In this document: piece by piece, positions 24,701 through 35,223 of the stretch | Position numbering within the stretch: the first letter of the stretch is position 1 | Layout: the number at the start of each line of letters is the position of its first letter | Source of the DNA: Neurospora tetrasperma FGSC 2508 | Lineage: Eukaryota > Ascomycota > Sordariomycetes > Sordariales > Sordariaceae | Reading direction: 5' to 3' | Length of the DNA stretch: 64,000 nucleotides | Assembly: GCF_000213175.1 (NCBI RefSeq) | Contig: NW_009799179.1 | Location: 4,566,171-4,630,170 of the forward strand | The notes under the pieces: model-generated | What the model saw: the letters and a program-made list of their open reading frames with translations, nothing else | Databases searched by the model: none | Told to the model about the DNA's origin: nothing | Made by a program: the position numbers and the translations under genes

Positions 24701-24766
24701 GTGCCATTTATAGTCCTTCATTCATTAAGCAACTGCCGGTTGACAGCCCCAAAAGCAAATTACCAC
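21747..24766. other. 3 kb region without a supported gene
   Basis: Upstream of the SURF4 homologue and downstream of the cupredoxin-like gene. Open frames of 70-130 codons exist (for example minus strand 24039-23647), but none shows a recognisable family or fungal codon bias. It includes a 22-bp tandem repeat (23799-23853). The region could hold a lineage-specific or non-coding gene, but nothing in the sequence shows it. Confidence 0.4.
23799..23853. repeat. tandem repeat, 22-bp unit, 2.5 copies
   Basis: Two identical 22-bp units (23799-23820 and 23821-23842), each starting GTGCGCGTAGGC, are followed by the first 10 bases of a third. The identity is perfect, which suggests a recent duplication. 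Confidence 0.85.
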
Positions 24767-26313
24767 TCATCGCTTCTGAAACTGATTCTCCTCGCCAACT
24801 GTCCAACCCTGTTTGGCACCTTCATTGCTCCCGCTCTCATATTGCGGAGGAGGCGATCCCGGCATCGTCGATGGAGGCCTGACTGAGGTGCCGTCTCCGC
24901 TCGGAAGCTCAACCGGAGCTTGATAATTAACATCACGAGAGTGAGGAACCCTTGAAGTATGAATGAATTCTGGTTAATTGCCTTTCGGTTCTCATCTGTG
25001 GAAACATAAAACTTACGAGCTGAGTTCTCCAATCATGAGAGGCGAGTTGGGCCCGGGAACAGGCGCGCTCCCAGGCGCGGACATTGCGTGTCCATTATAA
25101 GTGTTGTAACCATAAGGAGATCCCGGCGAGACAGGGTTTTGCTGTGGTGGGGGAGTTCCATATGGGTATGGAGGTTGCTGAGGGCTCGCCGTCATGCTTC
25201 GATATGGGTCATTGGGGTCCATGTGCGGATAAGTCGAGAAGGTCGTGAAGCTGGCTTGGCCGGGACTCTTCAGGCCTGCCGGTGTCGGGACAGGGCTGGC
25301 TGGATTGTGTTGGTTGTGGTACTGTGCCTCTACCATGGCCGGAGCACCAGCGGCATCGGTAGCGGGTGCCGGCGGCTGAATGGCGCTCTTGCGATAGGCC
25401 TTTTGAAACCCTCCCCTTCGGCCGCAGAAAAAGACCAAGGCAGCGGCAATGGCTACCACGGCGGCCGCGCCAATGGCGATTCCCGCGATGGCTCCGGCAC
25501 TAAGGCCCGACTTTTTGCTTCCATCTTCTTTTCCATAATTTGGATCTTCAGCCTTCCATGTCTCTCCCGGCTTTAGATCGTATGTCACTTGTTCTGCGTA
25601 CTTCCGTTGGGCATCCCATGAATGCGTAGCGTTAGGGTTGATGACACCGATCATCTTATGAGTTGAACAGGAAGTACGAGCGGAGCAGTAGAAGAACATG
25701 GGCTCTTCAGTGTCAAGTGTGAACTGCCATTCAAGGGGCTATTTTGTGACTTTGTCAACGCCATGATCAAGTAGCCCTCATACTGCTTGAAAATCTATCA
25801 ACTTACTTTATCGAAGCTCTCGGGGTCAGTGTAATTCTCGCCGCTGGACCACATCCCGGCCTCATTAGGGTGGTAGAGTTCCCAAGGGAAACATGGAAAT
25901 TCGAATTCAGCTCGTGCAACAGAGTGACCCGTGGGATAAAAATTGAAGCCTACCCAGCTTTAGCGTTAGTCGGTTGATCAAATCGCACACTTCTTAAGTT
26001 GGATTTCACGAAGGGTAACGTACGAATGACATCGCCTTTCTTGGCACCAGTCACTTCGTGTGGCTCGAAGATATGCCCATGCTATAAATATGGTAAGCCA
26101 CACTGCTGCTTGGATCTTGGACGCTCGTCAACAATGACTTACTTTTCCCACCTCGATAACAATGACGTTTGGACCGGCTGCCCTCGTGGGTGTTGCGGAG
26201 ATGGATGTCGAGGAACTAGTAGACGACGCTCGGCTGCTGACGAAAGTCTGTGCCGCCGCAGTTATCGAGAGGGCGGCAGTGGCCACCCCGACGAACAGAC
26301 GTGATCCGTACAT
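24767..26313 (-). CDS. cupredoxin-like extracellular protein with a single membrane anchor
   Basis: Minus-strand exons 26313-26143, 26081-26024, 25949-25807, 25738-25017 and 24950-24767 give 425 aa. An N-terminal signal peptide (about residues 1-21) is followed by a Ser/Thr-rich stretch, then a cupredoxin-like domain (about 45-170; FEPHEVTGAKKGDVI, NFYPTGHSVARAEF, FFYCSARTSCSTHKMIGVI). A juxtamembrane stretch and one transmembrane helix come next (SAGAIAGIAIGAAAVVAIAA), then a Pro/Gln/Tyr-rich cytoplasmic tail. The fungal 'extracellular serine-rich' cupredoxins share this layout; their function is unclear. The Cys, one His and a Met of a type-1 copper site may be present, but the usual His before the second Cys is Ser, so copper binding is uncertain. 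The last intron uses a weak AAG acceptor. If it is not spliced, the protein ends at TAA three bases past the donor after ...GELSS (365 aa). Confidence 0.8.
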
Positions 26314-26334
26314 GTTGTTGTTGTTGTTGTCGAT
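26314..26334 (-). promoter_or_regulatory. CAA-repeat leader directly before the start codon
   Basis: On the minus strand the bases just before the ATG read as repeated CAA triplets (GACAACAACAACAACAAC-ATG). Unstructured CAA runs are known to favour scanning and initiation; this supports the chosen start of the cupredoxin-like gene. Confidence 0.5.
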
Positions 26335-28542
26335 CTCCGCCAGGCAAGTCCTTCCTGGCGATAGGGTTTCCAGACGAGAGTATTTCGTATGAAGGAAGGC
26401 GGAAGGGGAAAGAAAAAAAAAGGTTCTAAAGTATGGGGGGATGGTACAGACCCTCAGATAAAGAACGCGAGATAGGGCAGCCTCTTGAATGGGGTGTGTC
26501 CACAGCCACAAACCGGTATGAACAAGCTTGCAACGGATACAGTGCAACTTCTGCTATTGACTTGGGTGGGCTGGGCCGTGAGAATCGAGCGGGGAGATGC
26601 AGCTCACAGGATTCCGGTATCTATAGACCGAGGGCGAGATGGTCGGTCGAGCGAACTGTGATGTCCGTGGAGGGGTGACTGGACGAGTGATTGATTGCTG
26701 ATATCGAGTAGGTACTTTACTGATCACTGTCCGGCAGCAGCAAAATCATCAACATGATAGATCTTGAGATGGGCATGTCCCAAGTCTTATGAAGCACAAC
26801 CTTCGTTACAAAAAACGTGAAACCAGTATTGCGTGCTTGTGGAGGGTGGTCCTACAAAGGAAACTGTCTGCCGTTCGTGAGACCGGTATCCGAGAATGAA
26901 GAGACAAAGGACATGGACGAGTGGCCAAGCTAGACGCACCATTATCGACCTAGGTCAAAGGATTGAGTTCAAATTTGGGAACGCCTCCGAGGGAAGGCCA
27001 GACAGGAACAACCCGTCCCACGAGGCCTCGTCGGATCTTTCCTGGTCATGGGGACGTTCAACACGATATTTCACTGTTGCCACCAAGTCTGCCCCTCCAG
27101 GCCGTTCATGCCGTCCACGGCGTCCAGCCTGTCTTTTGGGTCGTTAACATCCATTCACAGTATACACGACGGAAGGTTGAAAGGCTTTGAGGGTAGAATT
27201 GTAGAGCGACGACAGGAGGTGGAAATTGACGCCACGAAGTTTCCGTACGGACATGACTGCACGAAAGGTTACAAGAGGGCGAATGAGAGAGATGTTGTGA
27301 CAACAAACTCGACCTAGCTCTGCATAACAACACCAACGACAGACAAGTGTCGTCCAGTGTGGAAGGTTGGCTTATCTTGCGTCTCACCCATGGGGTAAGT
27401 CTAACCTTCGCGTGTCCTGTTCCTGATTGGGTGTCGACACCGTGTCTGGGCTGAATATTCAAAGGATGTGGGGGAAATTGACCATTCCCTAGAGGGCTGA
27501 AAATGAAGCTGAAACCCTGGACTTCCTCGACCTGGGCATCTGTCAGATTTGTCTAGCATGGCTATTCCTGGGGGAGGGGGGTGTCTAAACGAGCTTCAGC
27601 CTTACATCTCTCATCGGGGAACACCCTGCACCGACACGATGCCGGAATTCTTCAATCGGGGACGAGGTGAGCGTTTACAGGCCGACCGTAGCCAATGTCC
27701 AGCCCATGCAGTTTCTCTCTGATCTGTTCCGCGGCAAGCGACACTCTGTCAGCCCGACTTCTTCAATGAATCGCGAACATGCCAGGCCGGCCTGCCTGCC
27801 TCTGATGAAAAAAAAACAACGGTCCTTCTCCCGATGGCCTTCTTGGTTATTGCGTCAGGGAGTCTGGCTGAGAATATCGATTGCAAATTCCAACATCCCG
27901 AAAAAGAATCCAGCCCCTGCTCGACAAGCCTCCACAAAAGCCACCCGGAGAAACGCTGCTGACGTTCCCGCATCCGGCCCAACGTGGCCCCCACGATACC
28001 AGTGTGAAATGGACGAAGCTAACATGGCGGCTGGCGCACCATGATCAATGACCAGTCGTGTCAGTCTTCTGGCATGCTTGTGACACTCCCCGCTGCTGCC
28101 GTGTACACTACTTCGCCTTCCCGCTGCAGTACTGATCCTCAAACTCGCCACAAGTGTGCGCTTGTAGGCACGTACACATGTCAGTGTCTGTCGGCTTGCT
28201 TGAGTTCAAGGATCGGGCTGGGGTGGTAGAATGGGTCTCCTCTCCCAGACATGCACGCCTTGTTCACAATTCATATAACACAGCATGGAGTGTATTCGTG
28301 CGCGCCGTGCAAAGCCTTCTGGTTGCCTGAAGAGAACGAACTCATGGCCTTTGGTTCCAGACTTCTCAAGGTAAATTTAGATGTCGATCAATAAGCATAT
28401 GATGAGAAGATTTAATTCGAACAATATCTCACGGTGTATATGTCATAGCAGAGAGGCTGACCCATAGGAACGGCTTATACAGTCCATGGCGTAGAGTGTG
28501 AGGCGGCCGAATTTCTGTGTCGGATTTACCCCCCTACCTATT
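26335..28542. other. intergenic region between the cupredoxin-like gene and alg6
   Basis: 2.2 kb upstream of the cupredoxin-like gene and downstream of alg6. No gene, tRNA or repeat was recognised; open frames here are short and in overlapping frames without family support. Confidence 0.4.
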
Positions 28543-30419
28543 CTATTCACTTTTCGTTTTTGCTTCCTTGCCGGTCCAAGACGGGGGTAGAATCTCACTC
28601 TCGATGACAAGGCTCCCGAGACACCAAAGATAGCACAGCGAAAACCCAGCAACACCAACGCCAACGTTGGCAACCACCCAAAGATCTGGCTTGTCCTTCG
28701 GGGCCACAACGAACATGTCCAGCACATGCCAGAACACCATCGTCAGGTAAAAGAAGCCATGGATGAATGCGGTGGCCCATTGGCTCCAGATGCTTGAGCC
28801 GTCCTGAAAGTACGCATTCAGCGACGTCGGAGGCAGACCGAGAAGGTAAGCCCAAAGAAGAGTCAAAACGGTATACGGGACTCGGAGGTCGACTCGTTGC
28901 AGCAACGGGTACATGGTCCAACAGCCCAAGATATTGGCAAATCCTACCCAGGCACGAGTATCCTTGGCCAATCCTTGTCTCCCTGCAAGCAACAAGGTCA
29001 TAGGCATCAGGGGGAGAAGGACACTCTTCTCATGGACTTGGTAACTAAACAAGAAGAAACCCCAGGCGGTTGTAGCAAAGGCAAGGGGCAAGAGACCTGG
29101 ATGCTTGTTGGGTCGCAGGAACAAGATGAGGTTTGGCGGAACGATTGCTGCTAGTGTCGCAACTAACGCACCCTTCTGCAGCAGCTCAGCCGGATACTTT
29201 TTAAGCTTGATCACCACGTTCATGGCGCACCAGAAATTCGCGACCTTGTCCTCGAAGAGACCTCGGGCAAAGGGAAATATGCGATGGATCATTTGGACGA
29301 GCTGCTCGATGACCGGGTAGTAGAAGGCCTCGGTGTTCAAGTGCTTTGCCAGATCTGCAAACAACGGGAGAGGGGGATGAGCACCGCCAGGATGGGCAGT
29401 GATACCGCGGCTGGCCTCGGACAAAGTGCCAGCAACAATCGGGAGGAGCAGGATTGCGAAAGACACCACGGTGGCCAAAGCAATCCCAATGAATTTCGGG
29501 ATATTGAATTTGGGAATGTTGGTACGGTGGAACACGCAGACTCCCAAGAGATATGCGAAAACCGAGAAGGCATAGTAGAGAGCCATCTGCTTGAAACCCA
29601 GCGCCATAACAAAGAAAAAACAGGCCCAGAAGTCGCGTCCGGCAAGCATGCTTGACATGCTAGCAAGCACAAAGCCCAACATGACCGTATTATACTGGAA
29701 ATGGACGTGATCGATAAGGATGGTGGCCGGCTGCATCAGGATCGCCACAAGAGCAACGGAGGAGGTCCAGGCAGGAACGCCGCTGAGCCTACTGAAGCGC
29801 CGCACGAAGATGACAGCGGCGGGGATATAGATTAGATATTCGGAGACCAGCACGGTGGCCCTCATGAATATCTTGAGCGTCGGATCATGGGAGCCTCTCG
29901 AGTCGTGAAGCGCAAACCACGCCGGGTCGATTAGGGACCCAATCTTGCCACAAATCCAGCTGTGATATGCAGTAAGAGGAGGATAGTCGAGACCCCACCA
30001 CTCAAGATCGTGAAAGTACCATTGCGAAATGGGAAGATGTGTTGTGATTTCCATCCAATGGCGCTGGGCCTCGTAGTCGCCAAACAGAGGAGGTTTTTCA
30101 AAGCCTGTGTTTACGGAATATATTAGCCTTGTAGAGTATACACCTAATCACGGTCGCGCCAGACGGGGCTGGTTGATCACATACCAGAATAGCCCCAAAG
30201 ACCTGCAGCCCAGCGGAACAGGCCAACTACCATGAGTATCAACGGTAACAACTCCCATTGCGACACAGAACTCCTGGCAGGCCAGAGGAAGGCGGCCAGG
30301 GGAAAGGAAGGGATGCGGACGAGAGCTTCGCGCTCCATAATGACAGGAAGGTTGCTTGGGCCATTGCCGCCAGCCCGCTTCGCTTTCCGTCTGGGCTTAT
30401 GAGGAGAGGGCCCGACCAT
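28543..30419 (-). CDS. alg6: ALG6-type dolichyl-P-Glc:Man9GlcNAc2-PP-dolichol glucosyltransferase
   Basis: Two exons on the minus strand, 30419-30185 and 30104-28543 (598 aa), joined in phase 1. After a basic cytosolic start and a first membrane segment (WELLPLILMVVGLFRWAAG), the first lumenal loop carries the family signature GDYEAQRHWMEITTHLPISQ and LEWWGLDYPPLTAYHSW, with the acidic residue of the GT-C active site in GDYEAQRHW. Many hydrophobic segments follow (for example ATVVSFAILLLPIVAGT and VGVAGFSLCYLWCLGS). HLPISQ plus WWGLDYPPLTAYHSW marks ALG6 rather than its paralogue ALG8. It adds the first glucose to the lipid-linked N-glycan precursor in the ER lumen. It is divergent from palC across 505 bp. 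Confidence 0.95.
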
Positions 30420-30924
30420 GGTTACCGGAATCGAGACCGAACAGAACTGTGTCGAAAGGAGGGCGGCATTGAAGGTGTCCGTAAGGAGATGATGCTTGGG
30501 GAAATTGTGGGCGCTGGATTCGCAAATGCCATCCAACGTTTCAAGCAATCTGGCGTCGCGGCGGCCGACAAGGTTCTTGGGTGGGGCCGATATGGGGAAA
30601 CCTAGGTATGTACACGGGCTGTGTAGTCTAAGCTCACAACTGGGAGCTACCTTTCTCGGGCTGTCAGCAGCTGGCTTCTAGGATAGGTAGTCAAGCGGCG
30701 GGGGATGTCGGTTAGAGCCCCTCGTCAATCAGCGGGCTGACAAGTGACGCAGCTGGCTTTCTCCAACGGGTCCCATCCGATATTGAGAACCTTCCTGGCC
30801 AGCCAACGACTGTGGAGGGGCTTCGTCACAACCACACGTACACATTGGAAGTTTGGAACACGGCAATGAATTGAGAAGACTGACCATCTGCTGATATAAC
30901 AATCCAATTGTGAATAGAGTCGCC
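30420..30924. promoter_or_regulatory. divergent promoter region of alg6 and palC
   Basis: 505 bp between two divergent start codons. It must contain both promoters. I see no clear TATA box and no exact PacC-binding GCCARG pair that I would call with confidence. Confidence 0.4.
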
Positions 30925-32479
30925 ATGCCTTACCCATTCGTGTTGCCTACGACCTCGTCATTTTCCTTTACGTCCTGTTTTAGCTGCGAGTCCCATCCCT
31001 CGCTGCCCCTCAATGCTAGCACCCGCCGCGGCGTTGTTCGCGAAGACCTCAAGGCCTTCAAGCGCACTCCCCGCGAACACCAAGTCGCAAAGCTCCCGAC
31101 CGTCGTCTCCAGCCTCATAGCCTACCTACCCTACCTCTTCGCCGTCGATGCCGGCCTCAGCCAGCAGGCGATTAACGGCGAGGAGATCGCCGTGATCCTC
31201 AAGACCGCGCCCGTAATCGAATGGCGGCCCACCTTATCTGACAACGCCGCCGTCGCCGTCCCTGGCAAAGACCCCGCCCGCGTCAAAGTGCACTCGCTCG
31301 AATACGAAGTCTTCTTTGTGCTCTCCTGCCTCGCCAACGCGCACACACTGCAGGCCCGCACCGCGCTGCATCCGCTCTACGTGCTCTCCACGGCGCCCGT
31401 CGGCACCCAGCAGCGTCAAGTGGCCGTCAGCGCCGCGACCAAGAACCTGCTCGATGCGGCTTCCATCTACGACTACCTCGCGCTCCGGGCCGAAGGGCTC
31501 AGTAGCGGCTATGGGATGGCTCCGCCCTGTGCCGACATCTCGCCCGCAGCGTTGCGAGCGCAGTGCTCGCTCGCTATGGCTGAGGCCACCCTCCTGGCCG
31601 TACTCAAGGATGATCCGTACCCGGCTGTGGTGGCGCAAGATCGGAACAAGAATGATACCGAGTGGATGTACAAGGCGCCAGATATCCCCAAGGTCAGGGC
31701 CCATCTGTTTGCAAGGCTGTGTCTGGCGGCTAGCGAACACGCTGCGCAGGCGTACTCGCTGTGTGCGGGGCTGGCGCGAGCGGAGGGCGGAGCCAAGGTA
31801 ACCGAGAGCTTTCTGAAGTATCTAGATAACTTGCGACGTACAAGTAGAGCGAAGGTGTGTCGGTTCTTTGGCATTGACTCGGAGCTGGGTGGGCAAACTG
31901 GGACGGCGATTGCTTGGTTGAATGCGGGACTTCAGGAGCTAGGAGTTGAGAGGAACCCCTCGGAAGGTGGCAGTAAGAAGAGCGGAGGTTTTGGCAGGTT
32001 GAAAGAAAAGTGGACAGAGAAGAGGGAGGACAAAAAGGTGGAAAGAGGGCTAGACTGGGGAGCAGATGCTGGACGACTTGAGGAGACAAGAGTATATGAA
32101 ATGCTGTGGGAGAAATGGTCAAAGCAAAATGACACGGTGAGATTACATTTCAGGCTATTCCCCAAATGTCCCACGTTTGACTTGTCGTATGGACTAACAA
32201 TGTGGCCTCTTGTCGCAGATAATGACCCAGGTCGTCCCTCCATCGGGGCCATTACTCCAACAGATGCCCATGGGTAGAGAGATTCACACTCTCAAGCCCT
32301 TTCAGCCGCCACAACTAGATGCTCCAACACTGGAGGCTATGCGCGCACCGCCAGAGAGGTCAGACGATGCTGCTCTTTATCCTAGCTCGGACGAGGACGA
32401 TACGACGATAGGCGCCACAATAGGGGCATTTCCAGGTACGCAGGAGCATTATAGGACAGGCACCCCCAACTACTTTTAA
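30925..32479 (+). CDS. palC: pH-response regulator PalC, BRO1-domain protein
   Basis: Exons 30925-32136 and 32219-32479 (490 aa); intron donor GTGAGA, acceptor CGCAG, phase 0. It starts [15 protein letters not shown], the conserved PalC N-terminus. The BRO1 domain covers most of the protein, with landmarks [49 protein letters not shown] and [20 protein letters not shown]. In Aspergillus and Neurospora, PalC bridges the ESCRT-III subunit Vps32/Snf7 and the Pal signalling complex at the plasma membrane, leading to PacC processing at alkaline pH. The C-terminal tail is acidic and ends [19 protein letters not shown] possible extra 49-nt intron (32436-32484) near the end would replace the last 14 residues with a longer tail. 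Confidence 0.92.
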
Positions 32480-32925
32480 TGCAGCATTTTCATCTAGCGA
32501 TGGCTTTTATGAGGAGGAAAAAAGTCTGGCGGACGCTTGTTTTGGTTCACAGGAATACAACTACAAGGATACCTACTTGATGCGCAAGCTGAGCGTCGCA
32601 TTTGAAGACGCAATCTGAAGACACCATGCGAGAACAATATAATCTCAGCTACTTAATTACTACATGTAGTTTCTATGACTACTTGTGAATTCATCCAGCG
32701 CTGTCGAGGCATGGAGAATATGTACATCGGTAGCTAATGCTGAGATGTGGACATGCAAGCATACCGTATACCCATGTTCTCGCCCGCCTGTACACTCAGG
32801 GACCTACTTATGTCCCAAGTTAATATGCCAACCAAGACGCCCAATGTTTTACTTTCCTGATGACCAGATGCGCCTAATTAAACATGCTCAGAACCCAAAC
32901 TCTAAAAGTAAGAAGTTCTCATTAA
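32480..32925. other. convergent intergenic region (palC / leo1)
   Basis: 446 bp. The first 140 bp stays open in the palC alternative frame (to TGA 32616-32618). The rest is presumably the two 3' UTRs. Confidence 0.4.
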
Positions 32926-34205
32926 CTACTCGTCGTCATCGTCAACGATGGCCCGTCTGCGGCGATGCGAGGTGGTGCCGGCACCGTCCTCATCATCTGC
33001 CTCCGCCGTCCTCTGACGCTTACGGCGGGGAGCCTCCTCCTCCTCGTCATCGTCATCAAGAAGCTCCTCTTCCTCCTCATCATCCACTACTTCCTCGCTT
33101 TCCTCGTCACTGTCGACAAGGAAGCCGTCATCCAGGTCGTATTTGTCGGTGTTGCGCACGCCGCCGGGAAGCTCGTCATCTGAATCATATTCGGGCCGAC
33201 GGTTCTTCTTCTTACCGCCACCAGGCACACCACGCTTCCGGCCGCGTCTTCCGCCTTCCAGATCACCGATTGAGAGTGCACCGCCCTTGAATCGTCCTCC
33301 AGCGCCATCCACGCGGGCGGCAGCGGTCTCGCGACGACGCTGCGCCTTAGCACGTTCCCTCTCAGCCATCTCTGCCTGCTTCTTCTGCAGCTCTGGGTCC
33401 TCCTTGGCGAGAATAATCATGTCGGGGCCGCGTTCCTTTTTAGCGGTTGCTAGCTCCGCCTTGAGACGTTCAAGAGCGTGATCCTGGATGTTCTTGTTCG
33501 GCCTCAGCATGTACTGTTCCGTAAAATGTCCGATGATTACAAGCGAGTTCGTTGTCAAGTGGGCCGCAGCGGCATAATAGTGCGCGTCTTGGACTTCCTG
33601 GTAGGGCTTGTTGGACGGAGGCGCCAGAGGCTTGGATTGAATCTCGTAATGCTCGTCGCCAACCGCCATCGTAACGGATCCATCACTCCAGCGATAAATG
33701 TTGGTATTGCTCTGCATCTTGCCGGTCTTCGGGTCACGGCGGCGCATGACACTAGGGATTGGTGTTTCGGCCCGCGCGTTTCGGAGATCCCATTTGCTCG
33801 GCTCCCAAGTGTCGGCGTTGTACTCGAGCGGGTTCAGTTTGATGAAGTCGGGGACTTTGAAGGAGTAAAGCTGCGATCCCGTTAGCAACTCTGTTGTCAC
33901 ACATGTGATCTCAAAGTGACTGCACATACACTGCCGTCTTCGGACTTGGGGATACGATGGCGGTAAAGCGGTGTGTCTGCAACGGTCTTGCTGCGGAATT
34001 CCGGTTCCTCATCCTCCATACCGTCAGCTTCGTCATGATGTCTGTCGGCGACGTCGTCTTCTCTGCCCGAATTCAAGTCACGGTCACTGAGCTTGTCCTC
34101 GCCAATCTCCGATAGCGGCTGGTCGTCGTTAACGTCTTCGTCTCCAAACAAATCGTCGCCAGCATCGTCTGGGACGTTGTCGATATGATCCTCTGAATCG
34201 GACAT
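32926..34205 (-). CDS. leo1: Paf1 complex subunit Leo1
   Basis: Minus-strand exons 34205-33930 and 33870-32926 (406 aa), phase 0. The first 80 residues are acidic (DDLFGDEDVNDDQPLSEIGED), followed by the conserved Leo1 core. Landmarks are FKVPDFIKLNPLEYNADTWE, DGSVTMAVGDEHYEI and HLTTNSLVIIGHFTEQYMLR. The C-terminus is Arg/Lys-rich and then strongly acidic, ending DDDDE. Leo1 is part of the Paf1 complex that travels with elongating RNA polymerase II and promotes H2B ubiquitination and H3K4/K36 methylation; in fungi it also limits heterochromatin spread. Domain order and charge pattern are as expected. Confidence 0.94.
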
Positions 34206-35223
34206 TCTGAGTGACGGTTGGGTTGATGCTATGTGAGAATTGGTCGATTTGGTTGTGTGATGGGTGCGCTTCGAGCTCGAGGAATATTCTTATGCGCCGG
34301 CGGTGATGCGCAAGAAAGGTTGATGTTCAAATGCTGATTGGTTTCGGTTGAAGTTGGATGGTAGTTGATAGTTTTACGCGATGCGGCTTACAGAAGTTCG
34401 GGGAAGCTTGAAGGTCGCGTCGACGGGAGTCCACAGTCGCACACCTCCTTCCTGCTACCTAGCGGGTTGCAGTGAGTGGTCCAATGGCCTACAGCGAGTC
34501 CCGCGAATGAATGCAGCGAGCAGGACCTGACTCGGACCAGCGTCCAGTCAATACCCCAAGTGTGGCTTAAGCGTCACTGATAGTGGGCCGAGCTGAGGCT
34601 ACGATAACGATAAGGCGGGGTGAGGCCGCGAACCTTGAAGGTCTCCTGTGGCGCCAGAAATAGCGGGGATCAATCCCTTGGAGGTTGCTCTCTCCCAATC
34701 ATATACCGTAGCATTGATCCAATCCTCCTTCATGAATCCAGCGGATGCCCCTAGCGACCTGACAGGATACCCCTTCGACCCCTCTAGACCCTCACACCAT
34801 GGAGCCTCCTATTTGTGGCGGCTTGCTCCGTCCTGTTGCATTTGCGAGATGGAGTTGATGGTTGACGTGTGAGAAGGGGCAAGCCTAGCAGGCATTCAGA
34901 AACAAGTTGGGAGCAGCGAGTCTCCCCGAATACTCCAATGGACGTTACTACCACTCAGGAGGACGTTGTCAACCTAAGCTGTTCACCTTAAGGTCCCCTC
35001 TCGGAGCGGCTGCCCAGTCAGACGGTCCCCTAGCACCTATCATCGTGGATGGCGGTGGGGTGCGGTCCTCCTTAGAAGCAGTCTCCTGGCCGCCCTAGCT
35101 CTCCCTAGTCCCGTCCCCTAGTAAGACTCTAGTCTAGGTGCCCTGTCACGCCTGTCTCCTGCTCGCCTCTTCCCGTCCCTTAATTGCTGATGCCGTACAT
35201 CTCCTCGTCCGCTATTTGAGACC
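34206..35223. promoter_or_regulatory. divergent upstream region of leo1 and the MOB gene
   Basis: About 1 kb between divergent starts (if the MOB start at 35224 is correct). No gene or repeat was recognised. Confidence 0.35.
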
